Positions 1-7,934 of a stretch of 12,482 nucleotides of DNA are shown piece after piece. How positions within the stretch are numbered: the first letter of the stretch is position 1; each line of letters opens with the position of its first letter. This stretch comes from an uncultured Planctomycetaceae bacterium (GTDB lineage: Bacteria > Planctomycetota > Planctomycetia > Pirellulales > UBA1268). The position numbers were made by a program, and so were the translations under genes. Below the pieces are notes generated by a model, which did not search any database, was not told the DNA's origin, and was given only the letters and a program-made list of their open reading frames with translations. The stretch lies in assembly GCA_903885855.1 (NCBI GenBank), contig CAISKG010000448.1, forward strand, positions 1-12,482, given 5' to 3'.

Positions 1-1
1 C

Positions 2-208
2 GCACGCCGTCCGCCGCGCCGGTGGACGGGGCAATCCCGGCCGACGGGCGAAGCCGCCGGCCGCGCCGCGCGCGGGATGCGCACGGCGGCGCGCCGCGCC
101 GGGCGCGAGGGCCCATCCGCGGAACGACCGCCGTCCCGCAAGCCCCGGGCCCCGCAGGGGTTCCGTCACGTCCGAGGGCCCGACGACGACTTCGCGCAGG
201 CGGGCTAA
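2..208 (+). CDS. Possible C-terminal tail of an upstream gene (partial)
   Basis: Frame 2 is open from the left edge to a TAA at 206-208 and would encode the last 68 residues of a protein that starts outside the window. The tail is basic and of low complexity, with 16 Arg plus many Ala, Pro and Gly, and it ends in a short acidic segment (DDDFAQAG). Third codon positions in this frame are richer in G/C (about 59 of 68) than in frame 1, as expected for a real gene here. Tails like this are known on RNA-binding proteins such as DEAD-box helicases and pseudouridine synthases, but nothing here identifies a family. Most frames are open by chance at this GC content, so this call is tentative. Confidence 0.35.
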   Translation, partial: ARRPPRRWTGQSRPTGEAAGRAARGMRTAARRAGREGPSAERPPSRKPRAPQGFRHVRGPDDDFAQAG

Positions 209-239
209 GATGTCGCCGTCGCCCGCCACGCCGCGCCAG

Positions 240-275
240 GAGCCCCGTTCTTCCCGGGGCTCGGGCCCTGCCCCG
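240..275. other. Two overlapping GC-rich hairpins upstream of the RND gene
   Basis: GAGCCCC (240-246) pairs perfectly with GGGGCTC (256-262) across a 9-base loop. CGGGGC (255-260) can pair instead with GCCCCG (270-275), also across 9 bases. The two stems share the central GGGGC and so exclude each other. They lie about 30 bases after the possible upstream stop at 208 and about 80 bases before the RND start. They could end the upstream transcript or sit in the RND leader. There is no T-tract, and stems of this size arise easily by chance in such GC-rich DNA. Confidence 0.25.
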
Positions 276-355
276 CCGCCGCGGACGTCGCCCCATCCCG
301 GCGTCGCCCCGGTCGCTCACGATCCCGCCGCACGCCCCGTCTCCCCCCCCTGCCC

Positions 356-2701
356 ATGGCCCCCACCCCCGAGACGCCGGACGGTCGCGCGGCGCCGGGA
401 GCGTGGAGCGGGCGCGTCGCCGCGTGGCTCGTGGCCTGGCGGGTGCCGCTGTTCCTCCTCGCGCTCGTCCTGGCGGCGGTGTCGGTGGAGCGGTCGCGGG
501 ACCTCGAGTTCGTGCGCTCCATCGACACGATGTTCGACCGCACCGATCCGGCCCTCGGCCCCTACCGCAGGCTGCAGCGGGCCTTCGGATCGAGCGAGGT
601 GGTGCTCGCGGCCTACGACGCCCCGGACCTGCTCGGGCCGGAGGGCATCGCACGCCTGGGCGACGTGACGCGGCGCTTGGGCGCCGTGCCGGGGGTGGCC
701 TCGGCGACCAGCCTGGCGAGCACGCCGCTGGGCGCGGGCATCGTGAACATCGATTCCAATCCCGCCGCCCGGCGGCTGGTCGAGCTCCTCGAGGGCTACG
801 CCGTCTCCGCCGACCACCGCACCGCGGCGGTGGTCTGCGTCCTCGCGCCGGCCGGGGCGGTGGCGGGCGTGAGCCGTGCCGACGCCATCGACGGGATCCG
901 GGCCGCGGTCGCCGACCTGCCCGGCGGCACGGTGGCCGGCGAGCCGGCGATGCTCCGCGACGGCTTCGCGATGCTCGAGCGCGACGGCAACCTCCTCGGC
1001 ACCGCCTCGGGGCTGCTCGCCGGGCTCGTCCTCCTCGTCTCCTTCCGCAGCGTGCGCTGGGTGGTGGTGCCGCTGGCGGTGGTCGTGCTGGCGCTGTGGA
1101 CGACGCGCGGCGCGCTGGCCGTGGCGGGCCTGCGCCTGACGATGGTCTCGACGATGCTCTCGGCGATGATCACCGTGGTGGCGATCGCCACCGTCGTCCA
1201 CGTCGTCGTCGAGTACCGTCGCCGGCGCGAGGAGGGGGCGGCGCCGCGGGCCGCCCTCGAGGCTTCGATCGACCTCCTCTTCTGGCCGGTGCTGGGGGCC
1301 ATCGCCACCGACGTGATCGGCTTCGGGTCGCTCGTCACCAGCGCCGTGGGGCCCGTGCACGACTTCGGCATCATGACGGCGGTGGGGGCGGTGATGGTGC
1401 TGGTGGCCGCGGCGCTGACGGTGCCGTTCCTGTCGCTGGCCGGCGGCTTCGACGCCGACCCGCGCCGCGCCTGGGGCGAGGGCCTGCTCGATCTCGGGCT
1501 CGACCGCCTCGTGCGGCGCATCGTCCGCCATCCGGGGCGGATCCTGGCGGTCTCGGCGCTCGTCGTCGCCGCCGCCATCGCGGGCATGGGCCGCCTCGAG
1601 GTGGAGACCGACTTCACCCGCAATTTCCGCCGTTCGAGCCCCATCGTCCGCTCCTACGACGTGATCGAGTCGCGCCTCGGCGGGGCGGGCGTGTGGGACG
1701 TGCTGGTGCCCGCCCCCGGGCCGATCGACGGCGCGACGCTCGCGCGCCTCACGCGCCTCTCGCAGCGCCTCCGCGACGAGGTGACGGTGCCCGGCCCCGA
1801 CGGGGTGCCGGCCCCGGGGCTGACGAAGGTCCTGTCGCTGGCCGACGTGCTGACGACGATCTCGCCGGTGCCGCTGGAGGGGGTGGCGGGGTCGCCGGTG
1901 GGCAACTGGGCGGTGGGGGGCGCGGTGGCCCTGCTGCGGCAGCAGCTCCCCCAACTCGACCGGTCCCTCATCGGCACCGACCCCGAGGACGGCTCGACGT
2001 GGCTGCGCGTCATGCTCCGCGCCCGGGAACGGCAGCCGGCGGCGGCGAAGCGCGCCATCATCGAGCAGGTGCGGCGCATCGTCGCCGAGGAGTCCGGTCC
2101 GGGGCCCGGCGGCGAGGTGACCGGATTCTTCGTGCTCCTGGCGAAGCTCGTCGATCGGATGCTCGGCGACCAGTGGCTCACCTTCCTGGTGGCGGCCGTC
2201 GGCATCTTCCTCCTCCTCGCCCTCTCCTTCCGCAGCGTGGTGGTGGCGCTGGTGGCGCTCGTGCCCAACGCCCTGCCGATCTTCGTCGTCCTCGGGCTGA
2301 TGGGCTGGTGCGGGCAACGGGTCAACATGGGCACGGCGATGATCGCGGCGGTGTCGATGGGCCTTTCGGTCGACAGCTCCATCCACTGGATCGTCGCCTT
2401 CCGTCGCCGCCTGGCTGCCGGCCATGCCCTCTCCGCGGCGCTCGACGTCGCCCACCAGACGGCGGGCCGGGCGATGATCTTCGCCACGCTCGCGCTGGTG
2501 GTGGGATTCCTCGCCCTCACCACCAGCGGATTCATCCCCACGGTGTCGTTCGGCGCCCTCTCCTGCCTGACCCTCGCGGGGGGCCTGGCGGGCAATCTCG
2601 TGGTGCTGCCGGTGCTGCTGGCGCTCCTCGAGCCCTGGCTCGGGACGGGGTTCCGCCCCGGGGGAAAACCGCTACAACAAGCGGGCGACGACGGCACATG
2701 A
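356..2701 (+). CDS. RND/MMPL-family membrane transporter
   Basis: This is a 781-residue inner-membrane protein with the duplicated layout of the RND superfamily, closest in style to the MMPL/HAE3 group. One N-terminal TM helix (about 24-44) leads into an extracytoplasmic domain (about 45-210), then five helices between about 213 and 361. A second copy follows: TM about 394-411, a second soluble domain (about 412-603) and five helices (about 605-759). Each half carries an FRSV turn (230-233 and 625-628) before its helix bundle. The second half has the intramembrane SVDSSIH motif (Asp673, His677). The matching first-half site is Ala278, with His282 kept. Family members export lipids, hopanoids or hydrophobic compounds by proton-motive force, but the substrate here is unknown. 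No membrane-fusion or outer-membrane partner is adjacent. The ATG at 356 is the first in frame that precedes the TM helix. It has no clear Shine-Dalgarno site. Confidence 0.9.
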   Translation: MAPTPETPDGRAAPGAWSGRVAAWLVAWRVPLFLLALVLAAVSVERSRDLEFVRSIDTMFDRTDPALGPYRRLQRAFGSSEVVLAAYDAPDLLGPEGIARLGDVTRRLGAVPGVASATSLASTPLGAGIVNIDSNPAARRLVELLEGYAVSADHRTAAVVCVLAPAGAVAGVSRADAIDGIRAAVADLPGGTVAGEPAMLRDGFAMLERDGNLLGTASGLLAGLVLLVSFRSVRWVVVPLAVVVLALWTTRGALAVAGLRLTMVSTMLSAMITVVAIATVVHVVVEYRRRREEGAAPRAALEASIDLLFWPVLGAIATDVIGFGSLVTSAVGPVHDFGIMTAVGAVMVLVAAALTVPFLSLAGGFDADPRRAWGEGLLDLGLDRLVRRIVRHPGRILAVSALVVAAAIAGMGRLEVETDFTRNFRRSSPIVRSYDVIESRLGGAGVWDVLVPAPGPIDGATLARLTRLSQRLRDEVTVPGPDGVPAPGLTKVLSLADVLTTISPVPLEGVAGSPVGNWAVGGAVALLRQQLPQLDRSLIGTDPEDGSTWLRVMLRARERQPAAAKRAIIEQVRRIVAEESGPGPGGEVTGFFVLLAKLVDRMLGDQWLTFLVAAVGIFLLLALSFRSVVVALVALVPNALPIFVVLGLMGWCGQRVNMGTAMIAAVSMGLSVDSSIHWIVAFRRRLAAGHALSAALDVAHQTAGRAMIFATLALVVGFLALTTSGFIPTVSFGALSCLTLAGGLAGNLVVLPVLLALLEPWLGTGFRPGGKPLQQAGDDGT

Positions 2702-2736
2702 CCGCGGCGGACGCGGCCGTCGACACGCTTCCGGCC

Positions 2737-2741
2737 AGGAG
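2737..2741 (+). promoter_or_regulatory. Ribosome binding site of pepA
   Basis: AGGAG lies 8 bases before the ATG at 2750. It is one of the few canonical Shine-Dalgarno sites in the window and fixes the pepA start. The preceding RND gene stops at 2701, so pepA could be read through from it across the 48-base gap. Confidence 0.7.
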
Positions 2742-2749
2742 ATGACGCC

Positions 2750-4249
2750 ATGATCCCCGAGTTCTCCACCACCGCCCCGCGCGACGGCTTCCGCTCCGAC
2801 ACCGCCACGCCTCCCGCCACGATCCCCTGCGACGCGCTGGTGGTGTTCGTCACCGACGACGCCCCCGCCGGCGGCGCCGCGGCCGAGATCGACCGGGCCA
2901 CCGGCGGCCTCCTCGGCCGCCTGGCCGCCGCCGGCGAGATCACGGGCAAGCGTTACGAATGCACGCCGATCCTCGCCCCGGCGGGCATCGCCGCCGGCCA
3001 GTTGCTCGTCGTCGGCCTGGGGTCGAAGGCCGGGCTCGATCAGGGCACGCTGTACCGCGCCGCCGCCGCCGCCACGCGCCTCCTCGCCGGCCGGCGGCGC
3101 GCCTCCGTGGCGCTGGTGGCCGATCGCTCCTGGAGCGCGCGGCAGGTGGAGCAGGCCGTGGCCGGATCGGCGGTGGGCATGGTGGGGCAGGACCTGTACC
3201 GGGCCGAGAAGAAGCGCACGCCGTTCGGCTCCACGGTGTGGTCGCAGGCACCGGCCGACGCGGTGGCGACCGGCACGCTGATCGCCGACGGCGTGAACCT
3301 CGCCCGACGGCTGGTGAACATGGCGCCGGAGGACCTCTATCCGGAGAGCTTCGCCGAGGCGGCCGCCACGATCGCGGGGCGCGTGGGGCTCGAGATCGAC
3401 GTCTGGGACGAGCGGCGTCTCGAGGCGGAGCGCTGCCGGGCTATGCTCGCCGTGGGCCGGGGCAGCTCCCGGCCGCCGCGGCTGGTGAAGCTCGCCTGGC
3501 GCGGCCCCGGTGCCGGGGCCGATCAGCCCGACTACGCGCTGGTGGGCAAGGGGGTGACGTTCGACTCCGGCGGCCTGTCGCTCAAGCCGCCCGACGGCAT
3601 GCTGACGATGAAGTGCGACATGGCGGGCGCCGCCGCGATGCTCGCCGCGGCCGCCACGATCGCCGCCCTGCGCCTCCCGGTCAATCTCATCGCGGCCTGC
3701 GGGCTGGCGGAGAACATGACCGGCCCCGCGGCCTACAAGCTCGGCGACTGCATCACCGCGCGCAGCGGGACGACGATCGAGATCCACAACACCGACGCCG
3801 AGGGGCGCGTGGTGCTCGCCGACGTCCTCGACGTCGTGCGCGAGGCGAAGCCGCGCCGCATCATCGACGCCGCCACGCTCACCGGGGCCTGCATGGTGGC
3901 CCTCGGCAACGACGTGGCCGGCCTGTTCACCAACGACCAGGCCTGGTGCGACCGTGTCGCCGCCGCCGCGCGGACCGTCGGCGACCCGGTCTGGCAGCTG
4001 CCGATGTACCCGGAATACGACGACCAGATCCGCAGCGAGGTGGCCGACATCAAGAACGTCGGCGAGGGACGCTGGGGGGGCGCGATCACGGCGGCCAAGT
4101 TCCTCGAGCGCTTCGTGGGGGGCATTCCCTGGACCCACGTCGACATCGCCGGGCCGGCCTTCTCGGAGAAGCCGCGCCCCTGGACCGACGGCGGCGCCAC
4201 CGGCATGCCGGTGCGCACGGTGGTGGAACTGGTCCGCGGCGGCGCCTGA
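2750..4249 (+). CDS. pepA: Leucyl aminopeptidase (peptidase family M17)
   Basis: This is a 499-residue cytosolic di-metal aminopeptidase that releases N-terminal residues from peptides. The length matches E. coli PepA (503). The M17 signature NTDAEGR is at 347-353. By constant offset from E. coli PepA, the metal ligands and catalytic residues are all present: Lys267, Asp272, Lys279, Asp290, Asp349, Glu351 and Arg353, within GKGVTFDSGG and MKCDMAG. The N-terminal third is the more variable M17 N-domain (about 1-170) and the C-terminal two thirds is the catalytic domain. The enzyme should therefore be active, probably as a hexamer as in the family. It has no signal peptide. In E. coli, PepA also binds DNA in XerCD recombination and carAB regulation. 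The sequence gives no reason to claim that role here. Confidence 0.97.
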   Translation: MIPEFSTTAPRDGFRSDTATPPATIPCDALVVFVTDDAPAGGAAAEIDRATGGLLGRLAAAGEITGKRYECTPILAPAGIAAGQLLVVGLGSKAGLDQGTLYRAAAAATRLLAGRRRASVALVADRSWSARQVEQAVAGSAVGMVGQDLYRAEKKRTPFGSTVWSQAPADAVATGTLIADGVNLARRLVNMAPEDLYPESFAEAAATIAGRVGLEIDVWDERRLEAERCRAMLAVGRGSSRPPRLVKLAWRGPGAGADQPDYALVGKGVTFDSGGLSLKPPDGMLTMKCDMAGAAAMLAAAATIAALRLPVNLIAACGLAENMTGPAAYKLGDCITARSGTTIEIHNTDAEGRVVLADVLDVVREAKPRRIIDAATLTGACMVALGNDVAGLFTNDQAWCDRVAAAARTVGDPVWQLPMYPEYDDQIRSEVADIKNVGEGRWGGAITAAKFLERFVGGIPWTHVDIAGPAFSEKPRPWTDGGATGMPVRTVVELVRGGA

Positions 4250-4260
4250 CCACGCGGTCT

Positions 4261-4282
4261 GCCCTGCCGGGGAGAGGCGGGC
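4261..4282. terminator. Hairpin between convergent pepA and mtnA
   Basis: GCCC-T-GCC (4261-4268) pairs with GGC-GGGC (4276-4282) around a 7-base loop, with one bulged T. It sits in the 38-base gap between two converging genes, where a bidirectional terminator is expected. There is no T-tract on either side, so it may work weakly, with Rho, or not at all. Confidence 0.4.
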
Positions 4283-4287
4283 GGAGG

Positions 4288-5352
4288 TCAGCCGCGCCCG
4301 AGCATCCGGGCGATCCCCGCGGCGTCCACCGGGCTCACGACGCCGTGCTCGGTGACGATCCCGCGGATGAGCCGCGCCGGCGTGACGTCGAAGGCGGGGT
4401 TGTAGGCCGCCGCGCCGGCGGGGGCCAGCGGCTGCCCCCAGGGGGCGGTGACCTCGGCCGGCGAGCGCTCCTCGATGGGGATTCCCGCCCCGTCGACGAG
4501 GGTGAGGTCGAAGGAGCTCGACGGCGCCGCCACGAAGAAGGGCACGCCGTGGGCCGCCGCCAGCACGGCCAGGCCGTAGGTCCCGATCTTGTTGGCCGTG
4601 TCGCCGTTGGCCGCGATCCGGTCGGCCCCGACGATGCAGCAGCCCACCCGCCCCGAGGCGAGGAGGTGGCCGGCGGCGGAATCGCACAGCACCGTCACCG
4701 GCACGCCGCGCTCCACCAGCTCCCAGGCCGTGAGCCGAGAGCCCTGGAAGAGCGGCCGCGTCTCGTCGGCCCACACGCGGAAGCGCCGGCCGGAGGCCCA
4801 GGCGGTGGTGATCACGGCCAGTGCCGTGCCGTCGCCGCCGGTGGCCAGGGCCCCGGTGTTGCAGTGGGTGAGGACGTCGCCCTCGGGGAGGATCGCGGCG
4901 CCGTGCCGCCCGATGGCGGCGCACAGCCGGCGGTCCTCGTCGTGGATCGCCATCGCCTCGGCGAGCGCCGCGGCGGCCAGCGCCGCGGCCGGGCCGTCGG
5001 GCAGGATCCCCAGCACGCGCGCCACCGCCCAGCCGAGATTCACCGCGGTGGGGCGGGCCGCCGCGATCGCGTTGGCCGCCCCGACGACGTGGGCCCGCGC
5101 GGCATCGGCCGAGAGGCCGCCCCGCACCGCCTCGCCAGCGGCCACCGCCACGCCGTAGGCGCCGGCGATCCCGATCGCCGGCGCCCCGCGCACGCGGAGG
5201 CTCTGGATCGCCTCGATGACGGTGGGCACGTCGGTGCACGACACCCACTCGATCCGCCCGGGGAGGCGCGTCTGGTCGAGGAGATCGAGGCGGCCCTCGG
5301 GACCGCCGATCCAGCGGAGAGACTCGGGCGGGGCGCCGGTGGTGGGTTGCAT
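4288..5352 (-). CDS. mtnA: S-methyl-5-thioribose-1-phosphate isomerase
   Basis: This 354-residue protein belongs to the eIF2B-alpha/MtnA isomerase family. It converts 5-methylthioribose-1-phosphate to the ribulose form in methionine salvage. Visible family motifs are VRGAPAIGIAGAYG (54-67), THCNTGALATGG (162-173, catalytic Cys164), the WADETRPLFQGSRLTAWEL region (194-212) and GADRIAANGDTANKIGTY (242-259, catalytic Asp244). Cys and Asp correspond to the Cys160/Asp240 pair of the B. subtilis enzyme. No other methionine-salvage gene is in the window, so it could also serve an alternative methylthio-sugar shunt. It follows ald on the same strand after 22 bases and is probably cotranscribed with it. 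The ATG at 5352 has only a weak ribosome binding site. The closest alternative, ribose-1,5-bisphosphate isomerase, is less likely given these motifs. Confidence 0.93.
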   Translation of the reverse strand: MQPTTGAPPESLRWIGGPEGRLDLLDQTRLPGRIEWVSCTDVPTVIEAIQSLRVRGAPAIGIAGAYGVAVAAGEAVRGGLSADAARAHVVGAANAIAAARPTAVNLGWAVARVLGILPDGPAAALAAAALAEAMAIHDEDRRLCAAIGRHGAAILPEGDVLTHCNTGALATGGDGTALAVITTAWASGRRFRVWADETRPLFQGSRLTAWELVERGVPVTVLCDSAAGHLLASGRVGCCIVGADRIAANGDTANKIGTYGLAVLAAAHGVPFFVAAPSSSFDLTLVDGAGIPIEERSPAEVTAPWGQPLAPAGAAAYNPAFDVTPARLIRGIVTEHGVVSPVDAAGIARMLGRG

Positions 5353-5374
5353 GCCTGGATCCGGGGGCCTTCCC

Positions 5375-6490
5375 TCAGGCGGCGTCGAACGGCGCCCGGC
5401 CGCAGGGCAGGCCGAAGGCGGCGGCCACCGCCGGCTGGACGAGCTCGCCGCGCCACACGTTGATCGCCGAGCGGACGGCGGCGCTGCCGCGGGCGGCGGC
5501 CTCGACGCCGGCCCCCGCCAGCTGGAGCACGTAGGGCAGCGTGGCGTTGCACAGGGCGTAGGTGCTCGTCCGCCCCACGGCGCCCGGCATGTTCGTGACG
5601 CAGTAGTGGACCACGTCGTCCACCACGTAGGTGGGCTCGGCGTGCGTCGTCGGCCGGCTCGTGGCCACGCAGCCCCCCTGGTCGATCGCCACGTCGATGA
5701 TCACCGCACCCGATTTCATCAGCCGGAGGTCGTCGCGCTCCACCAGATGCGGCGCCCGAGCCCCGGGGATGAGGATGCTGCCGATCACCAGATCGGCCCA
5801 GCCGAGCCGCTCGCGGATGGTGTGCCGGTCGGAGTAGAGGCAGTCGATGTTCGGCGGCGTGACGTCGTCGAGGTAGCGGAGGCGTTCGAGGTTGGTGTCG
5901 AGCAGCGCGATGTTGGCGCCGAAGCCGGCCGCCACCTTCGCCGCGTTGGCCCCCACGGAGCCGGCCCCGAGGACCAGCACGTTGGCCGGGGCCACCCCCG
6001 GCACCCCGCCGAGGAGGATCCCGCGCCCCATCTGCGGCCGCTCGAGATACTTGGCCCCCTCCTGGATGCTCATGCGCCCGGCCACCTCGCTCATCGGCAC
6101 CAGCAGCGGGAGCCGGCCACGCTCGTCGCGGAGCGTCTCGTAGGCCACCGCCGTGGCCCCGGTGGCGAGGAAGCCCTCGGTGAGGCCGCGGTCGGCGGCG
6201 AAGTGGAAGTAGGTGAACAGCGCCTGCCCGGGGCGGATGAGGGGGAGCTCCTGCCGCTGGGGCTCCTTCACCTTGACCACCAGGTCGGCGCCGCCGAAGA
6301 CCTCGGCGGCGCCGTCCACGAGCCTGGCCCCGCAGCCGGCGTAGGCCTCGTCGGCCAGCCCCGAGCCCGCACCCGCTCCGCGCTGCACGATCACCTCGTG
6401 GCCGGCGCGCACCAATTCCTCGACGCCCACCGGGAGCATCGCCACCCGGTATTCGTCGCGCTTCGTCTCCTTGGGCACGCCGACGATCAT
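5375..6490 (-). CDS. ald: Alanine dehydrogenase
   Basis: This NAD-dependent enzyme interconverts L-alanine with pyruvate plus ammonia. From the ATG at 6490 it is 371 residues, the same length as Mycobacterium tuberculosis Ald. The known active-site residues fall at identical numbers: Arg15, Lys75, His96 and Asp270 (in VAIDQGG). The Rossmann motif GAGSVG is at 175-180. The N-terminal block IVGVPKETKRDEYRVA and the NMPGAVGRTST segment are typical. An in-frame GTG at 6496 would add two residues, but it overlaps the ribosome binding site, so the ATG is preferred. It lies between a Gfo/Idh/MocA gene (52 bases upstream) and mtnA (22 bases downstream). NAD(P) transhydrogenase alpha subunit is related, but it has a different length and lacks this exact residue pattern. 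Confidence 0.96.
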   Translation of the reverse strand: MIVGVPKETKRDEYRVAMLPVGVEELVRAGHEVIVQRGAGAGSGLADEAYAGCGARLVDGAAEVFGGADLVVKVKEPQRQELPLIRPGQALFTYFHFAADRGLTEGFLATGATAVAYETLRDERGRLPLLVPMSEVAGRMSIQEGAKYLERPQMGRGILLGGVPGVAPANVLVLGAGSVGANAAKVAAGFGANIALLDTNLERLRYLDDVTPPNIDCLYSDRHTIRERLGWADLVIGSILIPGARAPHLVERDDLRLMKSGAVIIDVAIDQGGCVATSRPTTHAEPTYVVDDVVHYCVTNMPGAVGRTSTYALCNATLPYVLQLAGAGVEAAARGSAAVRSAINVWRGELVQPAVAAAFGLPCGRAPFDAA

Positions 6491-6495
6491 CCACA

Positions 6496-6503
6496 CCCCT
6501 CCC
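6496..6503 (-). promoter_or_regulatory. Ribosome binding site of ald
   Basis: GGGAGGGG on the minus strand places GGAGG 7 bases before the ATG at 6490. The upstream GTG at 6496 begins within this element with only 1 base of spacing, so the site decides in favour of the ATG. Confidence 0.7.
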
Positions 6504-6542
6504 TGGGAGGCTGCGACCCGCCCACGCGCGACGGGGCCGACC

Positions 6543-7847
6543 TCACGCCAGCTTGAAATCGGCCGGCATGGGCAGCTTGTAGTTGCCGTCCTTGTCGGGC
6601 ATGACCGGCGGCTCGGAATCCCACGACATGTTCTCGGGCATCGTGCGGATGCCGAGCTTCATCATCTCGTCGTAGCCCACTTCCTTGCCGGAGTAGGTGG
6701 CGTAGCGGGCCAGGCAGGCGGAGAAGCTCGACGTGGTGCCGTAGTAGGCGTTGTTGAGCGGCGTGTCGTTGCGGATCGCCGCCTGCAGCTCGTCGTGCTC
6801 GACCTGGTAGGGATTCGGATTCGGGCCCTCGTAGCGCCACAGCACCTTGCCCTTGTAATCGGTGATCTCGCCGATCCTCACCTGGCCCTTCGTGCCCTGG
6901 AAGAACTCGTCCACCCGCCCGTCGCCGCCGGGGAACTGCCGGCACTGGCTGGCGATCCGGGCGCCGTTCTTGTAGACGAAATTGACGCAGTGGTGGTCGT
7001 AGATCTCGCTGGGCTGGCCGGGGATGCGGTTCTGCTTGCCGCCGTTGCCGTAGGCCGACACCGGGATGTCGTCGAGGAACCAGTTGGCGACGTCGATGTT
7101 GTGGACGTGCTGCTCGCAGACGTGGTCACCGCAGAGCCAGTTGAAGTGGTACCAGTTGTTGACCTGGAACTGCATCTCGGTCTGGTTCGGCTGCCGGTTG
7201 CGGTACCAGATGCCGGCGCCGTTCCAGTAGACCTGGCCGCCGACGATGTCGCCGGCGAGCCCCTCGCGGATCCGGGCCACGGTCTCCCGGTAGCGCGGCT
7301 CGTAGCGCCGCTGCAGGCCGACCACCACCTTCCGCTTCTTCTCGTCGGCCAGCTTGGCGACCTTGAGGCACAGCTCCGCGCCGAAGCTGTCGACGCACAC
7401 CGGCTTCTCCATGAAGACGTGCTTCCCCGCCTCGATGGCCGCGGCGAAGTGGAAGGGACGGAAGCCGGGGGGCGTGGCGAGGATCACCAGATCGCAGTGG
7501 TCGAGCACCTTCTTGTAGGCGTCGAGCCCCTCGAACCGCCGATCCTCCGGGCAGTCGATCTTGTCCTTCATGTCCTCGATGGCGCGCAGGGCGCCCGAGA
7601 TGTGGTCGCCGAAGGCGTCGCCGATCGCCGTCACCTTGACGTTCGATCCGGGCACCGAGAGCGCCTGCTGGAGGGCGCCCGTGCCGCGGCCGCCGGCGCC
7701 GATGAGTCCCACGCGGATCACGTCGCTCGACGGGTTCTGGCCGTGGACGGCGGGCGCCGCGAGGGCGGCCCCGACGACACCGGCGGCCTTGACCACGTCG
7801 CGGCGGGAGAGGGAGGGGGAGGTGCCGGGACGGACCTGCGCGCTCAT
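6543..7847 (-). CDS. Tat-exported Gfo/Idh/MocA family oxidoreductase
   Basis: This 434-residue protein has a twin-arginine signal (SRRDVVK, 14-20) followed by a hydrophobic run of small residues to about 36, so export as a folded protein is expected. The mature part starts with a Rossmann fold, VGLIGAGGRGTG (46-57), to bind NAD(P). MEKPVCVD (146-153) matches the family EKP motif. CEQHVHNIDVANW (244-256) sits where the family active-site His is found. The C-terminal alpha/beta domain runs to the end. Family members oxidise or isomerise sugars and cyclitols. Planctomycetes encode many paralogues with Tat signals, thought to act with an internally bound cofactor outside the cytoplasm. The substrate cannot be read from the sequence. 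The start ATG has AGGAG (7857-7861) 9 bases upstream. No transporter or glycosidase is adjacent. Confidence 0.93.
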   Translation of the reverse strand: MSAQVRPGTSPSLSRRDVVKAAGVVGAALAAPAVHGQNPSSDVIRVGLIGAGGRGTGALQQALSVPGSNVKVTAIGDAFGDHISGALRAIEDMKDKIDCPEDRRFEGLDAYKKVLDHCDLVILATPPGFRPFHFAAAIEAGKHVFMEKPVCVDSFGAELCLKVAKLADEKKRKVVVGLQRRYEPRYRETVARIREGLAGDIVGGQVYWNGAGIWYRNRQPNQTEMQFQVNNWYHFNWLCGDHVCEQHVHNIDVANWFLDDIPVSAYGNGGKQNRIPGQPSEIYDHHCVNFVYKNGARIASQCRQFPGGDGRVDEFFQGTKGQVRIGEITDYKGKVLWRYEGPNPNPYQVEHDELQAAIRNDTPLNNAYYGTTSSFSACLARYATYSGKEVGYDEMMKLGIRTMPENMSWDSEPPVMPDKDGNYKLPMPADFKLA

Positions 7848-7903
7848 CGGGGAGGACTCCTGACCGGGGGGACGGGGTGGAACACCGCCCAGAGGATACC
7901 CTC

Positions 7904-7932
7904 CCGGGGGCCCGGCGGAAACCGTGCCCCGG
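7904..7932 (-). terminator. Hairpin directly after der
   Basis: GCCCCGG (7926-7932) can pair with CCGGGGGC (7904-7911) with one extra base, around a loop that itself holds a short CGG/CCG pairing. It starts 2 bases after the der stop codon in the direction of transcription and before the Gfo/Idh/MocA gene. A terminator role fits the position. There is no U-tract, and pairing is easy at this GC content. Confidence 0.35.
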
Positions 7933-7934
7933 CG

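Noticed and set aside
317..2455. A 712-codon minus strand frame antisense to the RND gene
   Set aside because: Its product is His/Arg/Asp-rich low-complexity sequence, the typical reverse-complement shadow of a GC-rich membrane protein gene.
22..2745. A 907-codon open frame on the + strand, offset from the RND gene
   Set aside because: It is an Arg/Ala/Gly-rich shadow frame with no domain, running over the well-supported RND gene in another frame. Long chance frames are expected at this GC content.
2672..5248. An 858-codon minus strand frame across pepA and mtnA
   Set aside because: It is antisense to pepA and out of frame with mtnA, and both of those have complete catalytic motifs.
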